Shown: positions 17,187-27,454 of the stretch, piece after piece
Position numbering within the stretch: the first letter of the stretch is position 1
How the letters are laid out: every line of letters starts with the position of its first letter
Source: Acidobacteriota bacterium
Lineage (GTDB): Bacteria > Acidobacteriota > Terriglobia > Acidiferrales > UBA7541
DNA length: 64,000 bases
Direction: 5' to 3'
NCBI GenBank assembly: GCA_013289825.1
Contig: JABCZF010000001.1
Span: forward strand, 371,911-435,910
Made by a program: the position numbers and the translations under genes
Notes under the pieces: generated by a model
The model's input: the letters and a program-made list of their open reading frames with translations, nothing else
The model's database searches: none
What the model was told of the DNA's origin: nothing

Positions 17187-17888
17187 TCATCTGCGGACCG
17201 GTTTGAAGTCGAAACAAGCCAGATTCATGTTGCCGTTCGTCAATATGTGGACGGTGAGAACGTTCTCCCCTTTGCGGAGATGAATTTTGAACAATCGCGA
17301 AGCCAGGTTCCAGTGGTGCCATTGGCGCCAGGCCAGCGGGTCTGCAGAATCATTTGTAGACGTGATCTGCAGAGGTCCTGTCGCGTCCTTTCCATTTACA
17401 TCGACTGATATTGTTCCCCCACGGTTCGACGTGTAAAGAAAATCGGCCGCGTATGTTCCCGTGCGTGTCACATCTACAGTGATGTTGAACCACTCTCCGG
17501 GTTCGGTCCAGCCAACATAGAGCAGGTCTACAGGAGGAACAACCTTGTCGAAGGGGTTGTCGTCAATCGGGTCTGGCTGGCGGTGAAACTTCGTGTAGGA
17601 AGTATCCACTCCCTCGTGGATACGAAATTCGTTGAGGTAGGTCCCATCGGCCTGGTTCAACTCTCCGCTGCCGTGATTCTGTGGATCGCTGTCGTGATAC
17701 GCGACCCCTTCGCCGCCCAGGTCATAGTAAGCACACAATACTCGTCCCGGTATTTTTTGTGGGCCGCCCTGATAGCGGCTGTCGTGATAAGGCAGACCTC
17801 TATACTGGCTCAAGAATGATTGGGAAAACGCAATTGCCGGTCGCATCGATGCCGCTACGAAGAATAAGCAAAACGCTCTCCGGCTCAT
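17187..17888 (-). CDS. Secreted carbohydrate-binding (CBM6/35-like) protein
   Basis: A 233-residue exported protein starting at ATG 17888 behind GGGAGGCAGG, with signal sequence SRRAFCLFFVAASMRPAIAF. The mature part has the plan of CBM6/CBM35-like sandwich domains that accompany glycosidases: IPGRVLCAYYDLGGEGVAYHD, LLYVGWTEPGEWFNITVDV, YAADFLYTSNRGGTISVDVN, WRQWHHWNLASRLFKIHLRKG and NGNMNLACFDFKP. No catalytic domain is attached, so it either binds sugar alone or works beside an enzyme encoded elsewhere. It is intact, unlike both of its neighbours. Confidence 0.72.
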   Translation of the reverse strand: MSRRAFCLFFVAASMRPAIAFSQSFLSQYRGLPYHDSRYQGGPQKIPGRVLCAYYDLGGEGVAYHDSDPQNHGSGELNQADGTYLNEFRIHEGVDTSYTKFHRQPDPIDDNPFDKVVPPVDLLYVGWTEPGEWFNITVDVTRTGTYAADFLYTSNRGGTISVDVNGKDATGPLQITSTNDSADPLAWRQWHHWNLASRLFKIHLRKGENVLTVHILTNGNMNLACFDFKPVRR

Positions 17889-17954
17889 CCTGCCTCCCTG
17901 AGTACCGACAACCTATCTGCAGTTGCGCAACTCCGCCGATCAGCGGCAGCGACG

Positions 17955-18154
17955 GCTCAAGTATGTTCCGCACTTCAGACTTGGAAAAGTTCGATCCCGT
18001 GCGCTTTTGCGAGATTGCGCGAGTACTTCTTATCTCTCCCTTTGTTCCGGGCGCGCGCGTGGTCAGGCTGCGTGATGCGGATCATTACGTCTACTTAGCA
18101 AACGAGGCTGACGTGCTGCGCGAAATGAAATCCTTCCTGAGCACCCTTCGGTAG
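17955..18154 (+). pseudogene. Alpha/beta-hydrolase C-terminal remnant
   Basis: The last 60 residues of this frame (PFVPGARVVRLRDADHYVYL, then ANEADVLREMKSFL) match the end of alpha/beta-hydrolases, where the catalytic histidine sits in ADHYVY. The nucleophile serine and acid residue lie in the missing N-terminal part, and the upstream codons overlap the opposite-strand carbohydrate-binding gene. It cannot make a working enzyme. Confidence 0.6.
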
Positions 18155-18694
18155 CAACGCCCGCGGCCATCATCTACTCCTCAAAAAATTGTAACAATTT
18201 AATAGCGGGTTTCCAGGTTCGTTTTCTAGACTAGGATTGTTAACGTACTCGGATAGTTGCTGACCTGTGATAAAAGCCAGCGAGTTGCCCAACTCGTAGA
18301 TCTGGTCCCCCACAAGGTGCTTGCGTTCGAGGCTACGTAGTTGAAGAATGGAGCCCCGGGCTTTGTAAAGGCGGCGATCATATCTGATCCAGCTTTCGGA
18401 CGGTTCGTTCCGTACCAAGCTGCCCCTACGGAGTCTTTGATCATCCTCCGCTTGGAGACAGCGCGATTGTTGCCCGACCTCCTGTCCTGCGGCCTGAAGC
18501 ACCTTCGCAGAAGCTCCAATGTCGTCTGCTGCGTGCGTGGGTCGTGCGGCCTCGAAATCCATTCTCGAACGCGAGCGTCCTGTCAGGCCACTTTCCTCAG
18601 GTTATTACCCGATGCGTATTTGCAGAATTCGCCCTATGGCTTTCCGGCATTGAAACTGCAACATATGCCGCTAGCCAATCCCCGGAGCGTGGTC

Positions 18695-21600
18695 ATGAAA
18701 TCCCATCGAAGATTTGCCCCAGCCGGTCTTCGCGTGTTTGCCCTTTTAGCGGCGGTTGCGTTGTGCTTCTGGATGAGTATGGATGCGCGCGCGCAGGCGC
18801 CCGACGCAACTGCGGCGCAACCGGCCGTCTCCCCGGCCCGCATCACGCATACCTTAGATGAAAGCAATCTCGTGACGCTGAAGGGGAACGTACACCTGCT
18901 CGCGCGCCCGGAATTCGATCAAGGAGCGGTGAGCGATGGCCTGCAGCTGCATCGCATGCTGCTTCTCTTGCAGCGAAGCCCGGACCAAGAAGTCGCTCTG
19001 CAGAAGTTGCTCGATGAGCAGCAGAATAAATCCTCGGCGAATTATCATGCCTGGCTGACGCCCGCGCAGTTCGGCCAACAATTTGGCCCCGCGGATGCGG
19101 ACATCCAGACCGTAACGAGCTGGCTCCAGTCCCGTGGCTTTCAGATTAACAACGTGTCTGCGGGCCGAACGATAATCGAGTTTTCAGGTAACGCTGCGCA
19201 AGTGCGAAGCGCGTTTCACACAGAGATGCATACGTACCTCCTGAATGGCGAGGCGCACACGGCCAACGCCCGCGACCCGCAAATACCCGCAGCCCTTGCG
19301 CCTGTGGTTGCGGGCCCTGTGTCCCTAAACAATTTCCCGGTAAAATCGCACGTGCTCCCCCTGGGATCGTTCTTCCGATCGAAGACAACGGGCGAAACGA
19401 GACCGCTGACTACATTTCCGAATTGCGGCGTGGCGGGCTGCTTTGGGCTGGGGCCTGCGGACTTCGCAACGATCTACAACAGCGCGCCATTGCTGAGCGG
19501 AACTCCCAAGATTGACGGGACTGGGCAGACTATCGCCATCGTCGGAGAGTCCAACATCAACGTTGCCGACGTAACCGATTTCCGCACTATTTTCAACCTG
19601 CCACAGAATTTCTCGGCGGCCAACGTCATCCTAAACGGACCGGACCCGGGCATTAATGTCAGTGAAGACGAGTCTGATCTCGATGTGCAGTGGGCAGGAG
19701 CCGTAGCGCCCGGCGCGACAATAGATTTCGTAACGTCGGAGCCGACGGAGACGACTGCAGGCATCTTCCTGTCTGCGACGTATATCGTTAACAACAATAT
19801 TGCTGGCGTGATGAGCGAGAGTTTTGGCGGCTGCGAACAACAGATCGGGACACTGAACCAATTTCATAGTGCATTGTGGGAGCAAGCTGCGGCGCAGGGA
19901 ATTACGGTCATGGTGTCGTCTGGCGACGGCGGTTCCGCTGGCTGCGACAATTTTGATACAGCGCAAACCGCCACGCAGGGATTGGCGGTTAGCGGCTTCG
20001 CCTCAACCCCATTCAACGTGGCGGTCGGTGGCACGGATTTTGACCAGATCAACAAGTGGTCCCAGTTCTGGAGCACGACAAACAATTCCACTACACAGGG
20101 CTCGGCTCTTGGCTACATTCCCGAGATTCCGTGGAACGATTCCTGCGCGCAATTAGGAATCACCGGGTGCGGAGCATCGGCGTCGCAGGGATCGTTGAAC
20201 ATCAACGCGGGAAGCGGCGGCGCAAGCACGCTTTATCCCAAGCCTTCCTGGCAATCCGGTACTGGAGTGCCACAGGACAGTCACCGCGATGTGCCTGACC
20301 TTTCGCTCTTTGCCAGCAACGGTTTCGACGCCAGCTTTTACATCATTTGCCAAAGAGACGCCAGCGGAACCGGTGCGTGCAATTTGAACGATCTTGGTTT
20401 TACCTTTCAAGGGATGGGAGGGACATCCGCCTCCGCGCCGGCATTTGCCGGGATCATGGCCCTCGTGAACCAGAGCCAGGCGACAGCGAACAATCCGGCT
20501 CCGCGACAAGGCAATGCGAATTACGTTCTGTACCAACTCTTCAACAAACAGGTGAACGCGAGTCCCGCTGTCAATTGCAATTCATCCGCAACACCTTCTA
20601 CGTCTTGCACGTTTTACGACATTACGCGGGGCAACAGTGCGTTGGCCAATAGCTCTACAGGGACGAATTCCGTACCATGCGCGGGGGTCTCCACGAATTG
20701 CAGCAGTAAAGTGTCCGGCACAAACGGAGTCCTGGTAACGCCGGCTAATCCTTCTACGCCAGCCTATTCAACTGCCACCGGCTATGACCTGGCTACCGGG
20801 CTTGGTTCCGTGAACGTGGCTAACCTTGTGAAAAACTGGTCGTCTGTAACTTTCCTGCCGTCAGCAACAACCCTGAGCGCAACGGTCAACGGCCAGGCCG
20901 TAACGTCCATCGCGGGAATCGCGCATGGCACACCGGTGAATGTGAGCAGCACCGTAGCCGCCGGACAAGGCGCGACGGGGATACCTTCAGGCCAAGTAGC
21001 CTTGCTGGCCACGCCCAATCCGATAGCCAGCTCTCCAGGTCCTTCGCTGGGATTCGACGTGTTAACACTGGACAACACTGGATCCGCGACGGGAATGGGC
21101 GTGGTTTTGCCAGGCGGACAATACAACTTAACCGCGCATTACCAGGGAGACGGAACGTTCGGCGCAAGCGATTCGCCTGCGCCGGGCATAGCGGTCAACA
21201 TTTCCCCTGAGACGAGCAAAACGATCATCAGCATTCCCGTGTTCGATCCCACGACAGGGCGCGAGACGGGAAACGCGCCGACAGCGCTCGTTTACGCATC
21301 GCCGTACATTGCTCGAATCGATGTCGGCAACGCGCAGGCCACGCTTTCCTATCCGCCGCAGCCGTTCTGCACTCCGCCCGCCTGCCCCACGGGAACCATT
21401 ACCTGGACCGACTCCCTCAACGCTGCTCCTCCCCTGCCGCTGGACGGCGGAACGTTCCCATTGAACGGTGAGGGTTTTACAGAAGACCAGCCGATTCAGC
21501 TTCCGGGCGGGTCGCACGTACTCACCGCCAGCTACAGCGGAGACAAGAGCTTCGCTCCCAGTTCGAGCACGTATGCGCTGACAGTCACGCCTGCGCCGAC

Positions 21601-23119
21601 AACGACGGGTTCCGGAAATCCCCCACTACCGCCGCAGATCGTTTTGCCGTTTGGCCTGGGGGCTACAGTGAGGTCGCAGAACTTCGGCGGCGTTATGGAG
21701 AGTTGCAACGTCACCTTCCTGGACGGGAACACGCCGGTTCCGGGCACGGTATCTTGTGGCGGTCAAAACGGAGGGCCAACCTACGGAGCCTTCATCCAGC
21801 CTTCCCTCATCGTTAATCAGACCACTGCTGGAACTCACACTTACACGACTAAGTTCAATGGCGATGCGAATTACGGGCCATCCACTTCGGCGCCTATGAC
21901 CACCAGGGTGTTCTACGGCACTAACGTAAGCATTGCAGCCAGCGCCACCAACATTCAATACGGCTCAAGTATTACTCTCACTGCCATTGTCGATTCAACA
22001 GTCACACAAGGGGGACCTCCCATCAGCAATCTCGTGACTTTCTATTTTGGCTATCCCCCCTCCAACCCTGTGACTGGCACTGTTTCGTACACCCCCATAA
22101 CGGACTCTTCCGGTAACATCGCTCTACAAGCCACCATCACGGCCACTCCTCAAAATTCCGGTATTTTCACCGCTGCGTTTGCTGGAGACAATAACTACTT
22201 CATGGGCGGAACGGTTACGCCAGTTAACGTGACCGTGAATATTTCTGATTTCAGTCTCTCCGCGAACCTCGCCACTTCCTCCATCACCGCCGGAACTTCC
22301 GCGGCAGCTACCATTACCGTCACTCCGGCAAGCAATGCCTCTAGCCCCGTAACCCTCACTTGTCCTCCGTTCAACCTTCTCGGTCAAACACAACCCACTG
22401 GCATTTCCTGCAGTTTTTCGCCTACCACAGTCAATCTCAGCAACAGCGCCGCGGCCACCTCGACTCTTACGATTTCAACCCTCGCGCCTTCTTCCAGCAA
22501 TTCGACGAGTTTCGTCTCGCCGCAGCCGCAGCCTCGTCCCCGCTACTCCCCGCTCCGCCCCCATTGGCCACTGCTGATAATCTCGATCCTTATCTTCCTT
22601 ATACTCCTTCTGTTTCCGGCTCACCTTCGCCGCAATCGATTACTCACCATCTGCGGATGTGCCTGCGCTCTCGCCTTGTTGCTTGTGTTCTATGGATGTG
22701 GCGGCGGATCGTCCTCAGGGGGAGGCGGGGGCGGTGGTCCGGTCCCGACCTCCATTACTCTGACGACCTCAAGCGTGAAGGTCCCTAGTAGTCCGACTTC
22801 TGGGGGGAGCGTTCAGCTCACGGCGAACGTCACTGCATCCGAGGCACCGGCAGGGACGGTGGCCTTTACAGTTGATGGCAATAGCGCGTGGTTTGCGAGC
22901 CCCACTCCCGTTGTTGCCGGAGCCGCACAAGTTCAACTCACGAACTTGTCGGTAGGCATCCACACCGTCAGTGCTCGATATTCTGGCGATGCCAACACGC
23001 TCGGCTCGCAAACCAATGGGAGCCTCAACATCGCGGTGACTGGCTCGACCGGGCTCACACTGCAAGGCAGTACCGGAGGCCTTGCTCACTTGACCTCGGT
23101 CAATTTCAACTTGCAGTAG
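18695..23119 (+). CDS. Giant S53 (kumamolisin-like) protease with Ig-like repeats
   Basis: About 1,474 residues from ATG 18695 (GGAG seven bases upstream, signal peptide following: FAPAGLRVFALLAAVALCFWM); the frame is open further upstream without support. Residues 50-200 are the pro-kumamolisin activation domain (YHAWLTPAQFGQQFGPADAD). The sedolisin domain follows with the acid pair in ESDLDVQW, the oxyanion Asp region VSSGDGG, the nucleophile in GGTSASAPAFAGI and the closing GYDLATGLGS. Then come several Ig-like Big_3-type repeats (LTAHYQGDGTF, LTASYSGDKSF, TYTTKFNGDANYG, SARYSGDAN), a hydrophobic helix (LLIISILIFLILLLF) and a lipobox-like LLLVFYGCGGG near residue 1,365 before a last Ig domain. 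It is an acid-type serine-carboxyl peptidase, exported and probably surface-attached. Confidence 0.9.
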   Translation: MKSHRRFAPAGLRVFALLAAVALCFWMSMDARAQAPDATAAQPAVSPARITHTLDESNLVTLKGNVHLLARPEFDQGAVSDGLQLHRMLLLLQRSPDQEVALQKLLDEQQNKSSANYHAWLTPAQFGQQFGPADADIQTVTSWLQSRGFQINNVSAGRTIIEFSGNAAQVRSAFHTEMHTYLLNGEAHTANARDPQIPAALAPVVAGPVSLNNFPVKSHVLPLGSFFRSKTTGETRPLTTFPNCGVAGCFGLGPADFATIYNSAPLLSGTPKIDGTGQTIAIVGESNINVADVTDFRTIFNLPQNFSAANVILNGPDPGINVSEDESDLDVQWAGAVAPGATIDFVTSEPTETTAGIFLSATYIVNNNIAGVMSESFGGCEQQIGTLNQFHSALWEQAAAQGITVMVSSGDGGSAGCDNFDTAQTATQGLAVSGFASTPFNVAVGGTDFDQINKWSQFWSTTNNSTTQGSALGYIPEIPWNDSCAQLGITGCGASASQGSLNINAGSGGASTLYPKPSWQSGTGVPQDSHRDVPDLSLFASNGFDASFYIICQRDASGTGACNLNDLGFTFQGMGGTSASAPAFAGIMALVNQSQATANNPAPRQGNANYVLYQLFNKQVNASPAVNCNSSATPSTSCTFYDITRGNSALANSSTGTNSVPCAGVSTNCSSKVSGTNGVLVTPANPSTPAYSTATGYDLATGLGSVNVANLVKNWSSVTFLPSATTLSATVNGQAVTSIAGIAHGTPVNVSSTVAAGQGATGIPSGQVALLATPNPIASSPGPSLGFDVLTLDNTGSATGMGVVLPGGQYNLTAHYQGDGTFGASDSPAPGIAVNISPETSKTIISIPVFDPTTGRETGNAPTALVYASPYIARIDVGNAQATLSYPPQPFCTPPACPTGTITWTDSLNAAPPLPLDGGTFPLNGEGFTEDQPIQLPGGSHVLTASYSGDKSFAPSSSTYALTVTPAPTTTGSGNPPLPPQIVLPFGLGATVRSQNFGGVMESCNVTFLDGNTPVPGTVSCGGQNGGPTYGAFIQPSLIVNQTTAGTHTYTTKFNGDANYGPSTSAPMTTRVFYGTNVSIAASATNIQYGSSITLTAIVDSTVTQGGPPISNLVTFYFGYPPSNPVTGTVSYTPITDSSGNIALQATITATPQNSGIFTAAFAGDNNYFMGGTVTPVNVTVNISDFSLSANLATSSITAGTSAAATITVTPASNASSPVTLTCPPFNLLGQTQPTGISCSFSPTTVNLSNSAAATSTLTISTLAPSSSNSTSFVSPQPQPRPRYSPLRPHWPLLIISILIFLILLLFPAHLRRNRLLTICGCACALALLLVFYGCGGGSSSGGGGGGGPVPTSITLTTSSVKVPSSPTSGGSVQLTANVTASEAPAGTVAFTVDGNSAWFASPTPVVAGAAQVQLTNLSVGIHTVSARYSGDANTLGSQTNGSLNIAVTGSTGLTLQGSTGGLAHLTSVNFNLQ

Positions 23120-23380
23120 GAAACCCCGGGGAGGAAACTCAGGACGAAACCCGGCCGGTGGCAGGGCCTAACGCTTTGGGGAGATGGGGACAGGTAGGAC
23201 GTTCTCCGATTAATTGCCCCGCCGTTCAATGCCACTAATGACCGTTCAACCCTGAAATTCGACCAGCAAACGCTACACAAAAAAAAATCCCTCTCATACT
23301 GACGCCGGGGAGATGTGGATGTGATGAAAAGTTTATTGAAAAACAACGAGCGCTCGTGTCGGGATCAACCGTGAGAAAGT
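23120..23380. other. Intergenic, nothing recognised
   Basis: The stretch after the protease gene has no hairpin with a T-tract and no credible coding frame. Confidence 0.4.
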
Positions 23381-23732
23381 CCTTCGGGTTGAAGGCGTCC
23401 TGCAGAATCAGGATCACGGTGAATGCGGACGCGGAACTTGAACCGTTTATACAACTCATCGAAGCGCTGGAACCTTGGCTCGAAGAAGTCGTTCTAATCG
23501 GCGGCTGGGCACACAGGCTCTACCGCCTCGATTCCCGTGCTCAGGGACTGGCGTATCCGCCGCTCACAACACTCGACAGCGACGTCGCCTCTCCATCGAA
23601 GATCGAAGCCAAGGAGACCAGCATACGGACGACACGATTCGCGAAGCAGTGCAAATGGTCGTCGGTAGGAAACTCAACCCTGAAGCATTGACCGAGACTT
23701 GCCGTGCGGGATTGAATGCAATTTTTACGTAG
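23381..23732 (+). pseudogene. AbiEii/GSU2403-like nucleotidyltransferase remnant
   Basis: One frame reads LIEALEPWLEEVVLIGGWAH, then RLYRLDSRAQGLAYPPLTTL and DSDVA. This carries the G-G and D-x-D features of nucleotidyltransferase-fold proteins related to AbiEii toxins and the GSU2403 group. Similarity stops right after the D-x-D motif, and coding-like sequence resumes in another frame (DDTIREAVQMVVGRKLNPEA up to a stop at 23732). The C-terminal body is missing or shifted, so the gene is broken. Confidence 0.5.
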
Positions 23733-24222
23733 AAAAAGGCCCCTACTTCCTTTTTCTTTCGGGCGCGATGATGCCCGCAGGAAACATGACCAATCATTCG
23801 GTTTTCAGCCGAGGGTTTTAAGGCAGGGCTTGGATGTGTGCCGTCTGAGAATGTCGATTTCGTTTGCTTACGGGAAGAACGTGGCTCGGCGAGAAGGAGT
23901 CTGTTTTTGTCAACTCAAGCTTGTAGGCACTCAATGTATTCTGATTTTGAGGCCTTCCGATGCAAAGCCGAATTGCGAAGCGTTCGTTCGGTAGACAATT
24001 GTGAACTACGTCCTGTGCTTGACTTAGACAGTGGCACTCCTCTTTTTTCGACTTTCGCGATGGAAGTTACGATTGAATAGAAAAGCGGATACTGATTTAC
24101 CGGCCTTTCCGCGCTTCGAATAGCGAACAGAGGGTCGTAACTTCTCGAGGGCACGCTCTGACCATGGCGCATCCTTAACGCTCCGTGCAACAGGTTGCCG
24201 ATAAGTGTAGTAGAATCAACGT

Positions 24223-24312
24223 GGAGGAGTGGCAGAGTGGCTGAATGCGGCGGTCTTGAAAACCGTTTGGCCCGAAAGGGTCACGGGGGTTCGAATCCCT
24301 CCTCCTCCGCCA
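24223..24312 (+). tRNA. tRNA-Ser (anticodon UGA)
   Basis: A full class II tRNA cloverleaf with encoded CCA. The acceptor stem GGAGGAG pairs with CTCCTCC, the anticodon stem GCGGT-type arm presents the loop CTTGAAA with anticodon TGA, a long variable arm GGCCCGAAAGGGTC is present as in all serine tRNAs, and the T-arm contains GGTTCGAATCC. The discriminator base is G. It stands alone among decayed genes; an AT-rich run follows. Confidence 0.97.
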
Positions 24313-24790
24313 TTATATATTAGTTAATATAATATAATATTGTAATATTGCCGCGGCGCGGTAGCCGTCGAGTTTAATTTCTTCTGTGGCGATGAACGTT
24401 ATGTGGCGCTGACTTTGATAGGCGATCTAGCCAAGCGAAAGTTTGCAGAAAAGCACCACATAATCTGAAACGTGCCTCCAGGCTGACCCTTGTATGGTCC
24501 TCATTGCATTTGCGGCCCGATAAGTTATGTTTACGCGGATGGAATCTTACCTGTTAATTAGCCATGTGGATTATTTCCGATGGATTTCTCCTTGCTTCGT
24601 AACGGAACAGGCGCCAAGCACCGTTTCGGTGCGCGTGACTCACGCTAGGCGGATTTCACTTGTCCGGTTTCGTTAATCAGACCTAGTCGCGCCGTGCCCG
24701 TAGTCGTTTAGTAGTGGATTCCCTGAATCCCACGAGCGCCTTGTGCACGGGCCGAGACTGCTGTTCAACGCAGTGATTGCGCGTCTTGTT
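24313..24790. other. Intergenic after tRNA-Ser, AT-rich at its start
   Basis: The first 40 bases consist of ATATTA/TAATAT inverted repeats. No integrase, attachment repeat or coding frame was recognised in the following 440 bases. Confidence 0.4.
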
Positions 24791-26107
24791 CTACTTGACC
24801 AGGGGCCAATCGCAGGGGGCAGCCGACGATTCGCACGCGGGCACTACGGGATCGTCCATCGTTGCCGGCCGGGGCTCTGGAGTTCCATGCACCGCGCCCG
24901 TCTCGTCCATGAGATAGCTTCGGACACAGTTCATCGCATAGTTTGTGCATCGTCCTGACCCGGATATTTTCAGGGCGGGTTGCCCGCCCGTCAAAACCAG
25001 GTGAATTTCTAAGACGTACCCGGTATTGCCTGCCATTCGGAACACAACGACTCCATCCTGGTTTTCCCATTGACCGGGTCGATAAGGACACCTGTTTTGA
25101 AGATCCCGAACGATCCCATCGGCGTCAAGATTCTGCACCGCGGATGCAGGTCTCTCCATGCAGCGCCGAACCTCGGGAAGCACCATCGCCCCCTCCGAGC
25201 CGCCCATGGCTCGCACTGCGAACTGGGTGTGCCCGTAAATGATTCCCGAGGAATCGGCAATGTACGGGTCAGCATGTTGGAACCACCCTCCCTCTGAGCG
25301 CGCCTCCAACTGGAATGATTCCGCCTTCCCAGGGGCCGGACCGATTGGTCCGTAGCTTAGGGTGTAGCCCACTACTTTCCCCGGATTCGCATCAAGCGAA
25401 CTGCATCCCTGCACGCTGGCAGTCGCCGCGAGGTTATCCGGATAGCTGGATTTTTCCAATTTATATCTTTGTAGACACGCAAGCACCTGGTTCATCACTT
25501 GGATGAGTTGAGTTTCGTTGAGCATTGAGTTGAGCCGCTGCATCCTCCGGTTTTCGTCGTACTTATCGTGTGCCCAGACTCCCAGGACAATCAGAATGAA
25601 CGCACCGGCTGTCTTCAGAATCGGATACAAGATGCGCTGCGCGAGGGATCCCTGGCCCACCGCGTTGGCTGCGAAAGCCACGTAAAGGTTCACAGGGATC
25701 AACCCAAAAAGGCTGATTCCCTGCACCCACTTGCTTGGATAGTCGCTAAGGCCCAAACCTATGCCGTAAGCAACAACAACAGGGGCGGAAAGCACTGTGT
25801 AGAGGAGTCCGAGCCCAAATGCGACCCTGGCCCAGAACTGCATCCGTTTGGTATCGGCCACAGAGATCAGCAGCATGAACAGGACTAGCAGATAAGGAGC
25901 CTCCGCAACGCAGAACGCAATAATTGGAGGGTCCGATGTATGGGGAAGGCACAGTCCTGCAGCAAACAGAACTTCAACAACGATTCCAAAGGCCACCGGT
26001 CCGGCCGACACTCGTCCCTGTATTTGCTTTTGGGGCGATTGCACTAAGATTCCTGCCTTGGTTCTGTGTGCATGCGGCACTGCCCTGAACCACTCTAAAT
26101 CTCGCAC
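24791..26107 (-). CDS. Multi-helix membrane protein with pilin-like periplasmic domain
   Basis: A 438-residue protein of unknown function. Residues 35-180 contain four or five membrane helices (FGIVVEVLFAAGLCL, YLLVLFMLLISVA, VAFGLGLLYTVLSAPVVVAY, ILKTAGAFILIVLGVWAH). The rest resembles the globular part of type II secretion pseudopilins: a helix LIQVMNQVLACLQRYKLEKS followed by SYPDNLAAT, then YTLSYGP and a tail with VRSYLMDETGAVHGT and RPATMDDPVV, much like the closing segment of acidobacterial pilin-like proteins. The start may lie a few codons further in, since no clear ribosome site precedes ATG 26107. No neighbouring secretion genes are present. Confidence 0.65.
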   Translation of the reverse strand: MRDLEWFRAVPHAHRTKAGILVQSPQKQIQGRVSAGPVAFGIVVEVLFAAGLCLPHTSDPPIIAFCVAEAPYLLVLFMLLISVADTKRMQFWARVAFGLGLLYTVLSAPVVVAYGIGLGLSDYPSKWVQGISLFGLIPVNLYVAFAANAVGQGSLAQRILYPILKTAGAFILIVLGVWAHDKYDENRRMQRLNSMLNETQLIQVMNQVLACLQRYKLEKSSYPDNLAATASVQGCSSLDANPGKVVGYTLSYGPIGPAPGKAESFQLEARSEGGWFQHADPYIADSSGIIYGHTQFAVRAMGGSEGAMVLPEVRRCMERPASAVQNLDADGIVRDLQNRCPYRPGQWENQDGVVVFRMAGNTGYVLEIHLVLTGGQPALKISGSGRCTNYAMNCVRSYLMDETGAVHGTPEPRPATMDDPVVPACESSAAPCDWPLVK

Positions 26108-26203
26108 AAATTCAACGCAATGAGTTGGCCTAAGTCCTGGTCGCGTTACCGGTAACTTGGGTGCCGGGACCCAACTTGTTTGGCAACACGCTAATTCCGT
26201 AGT

Positions 26204-26722
26204 TCAGTCGCTGTTCACGTAGAAGGTCACGTAGACGTTTCCTGGCGCTTTTTCCAACTGAGCCACGATCGGCCGTCGGCGCATTGGTACCGGGCATTTG
26301 CTGTTGGCCCCTCCGCCGGTCCAGATGTCTCCGTTGGGCCGGACCGAAGGTTCCACGGGGAAAGTGCCGTTGGCGTCAACCACGACTCGGAGCAAGTAAG
26401 TCTTTCCCTTTGATTCGTCAAAAATGAATTCCCCGGTAAGGTCGCATGCCTCTTCGATTGTGACCTGCACCACCGAATTCGTCTGTAGCAGCGTCCGGGC
26501 TCGCGACAGCCGTGATTCCGAAACGCTGCGCCAGAGCGTTATTTCCTTCCAATCGTACACGCCTCTCCATCCTTCGGTCACCCACACCCGAGCTTCCTCG
26601 TTCTCTTGTTTCGTGGACGGGTCAAACGGCTTGCAACAACCAGACGCCACGAACAATAGAGGACCCCAGCCCCAAAGGGCATTGATGGACAAACACGCGG
26701 CCAGAATGGTGTCCTTACGCAT
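26204..26722 (-). CDS. Hypothetical exported protein
   Basis: A 172-residue protein that I do not recognise. The N-terminus has a positively charged start and a hydrophobic stretch ending in a Cys pair (LLFVASGCC), which could be a weak lipoprotein signal. The body has beta-rich segments (SVVQVTIEEACDLTGEFIF, TYLLRVVVDANGTFPVEP) with several cysteines. It lies about 100 bases upstream of the pilin-like membrane protein on the same strand, and the two may be co-transcribed. Confidence 0.55.
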   Translation of the reverse strand: MRKDTILAACLSINALWGWGPLLFVASGCCKPFDPSTKQENEEARVWVTEGWRGVYDWKEITLWRSVSESRLSRARTLLQTNSVVQVTIEEACDLTGEFIFDESKGKTYLLRVVVDANGTFPVEPSVRPNGDIWTGGGANSKCPVPMRRRPIVAQLEKAPGNVYVTFYVNSD

Positions 26723-27024
26723 AGGCCAACCGCTTTAGACTAACTTTCTTTAGCCCTTGGGAGGAACGGTCTTACGGTTCAGGTGTAGTTCTAGTGTCAA
26801 CTCCTGAAGGGGGCTGCCGGGCGTAGTAGTCTCGGAGTCTCGGAGGAAGAATGCTTCTAGCGCGGTTCTTTGCAGTTATGTCGGCCATGTCATTCCTTTT
26901 CTGCTCGCCTGGGTCATCCTGGCCGCAGAGTCGATTGCGTGGACGACCTCGCCTACCATTTACGGACGACGGGGCCTGTCCGTTTGAAGGCTGCCAATAC
27001 GCGCCGACCATCCAAGGGTTTCCC

Positions 27025-27454
27025 TTATTCTCCTCTCAGGTACAGTTCAACGTGGTCAGTCGTCCAAGTGGCGATGCCACTGCCAAAGAAATCTTGGTCC
27101 TCTGTCCAGATTGGGAAATCTAACAGCAATGCCACGGCTACCACAGGCCAATCGTCCGGGTCGCGAGGGGGTTACGCGCGCCAGCGCCACGGTTTCAAAG
27201 TCTTCGTACAAACTTTGATCCACAGATTCGACGATGTTGCTAACTTCCTCCAAGACTGCCAGCCCCGGAAGCGGATCGATTCTCCGGCGAGACGACACAT
27301 CCGGGATGTATTTTCGGGCGTCATCAAAACACACATCGGGACTATAGAAGGTCACGGTGTCCTCGAAGGCTTCTAATAATTCGCGCACCCGCTGCCCGAG
27401 GACCGCGCGCAAGAGAATGTTCGCGTTCAGCACCAGCCCCTTGCGTCGCGTCAT
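27025..27454 (-). pseudogene. PIN-domain toxin, frameshifted and with active-site change
   Basis: The N-terminal frame reads KGLVLNANILLRAVLGQRVR and continues to ALARVTP. After one surplus base near 27161-27171 the next frame carries RDPDDWPVVAVALLLDFPIW, TEDQDFFGSGIATWTTD and ends at TAA 27025. Together these give a full PIN ribonuclease of about 142 residues. Two defects are independent: the frameshift, and Asn in place of the first catalytic Asp (LVLNAN where the family has LVLDAN). The start overlaps the antitoxin stop by four bases (ATGA). The toxin is very likely inactive. Confidence 0.78.

Noticed and set aside
26772..27011. 79-codon minus-strand frame between the exported hypothetical and the PIN toxin
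   Set aside because: Proline/arginine-rich chance frame without ribosome site.
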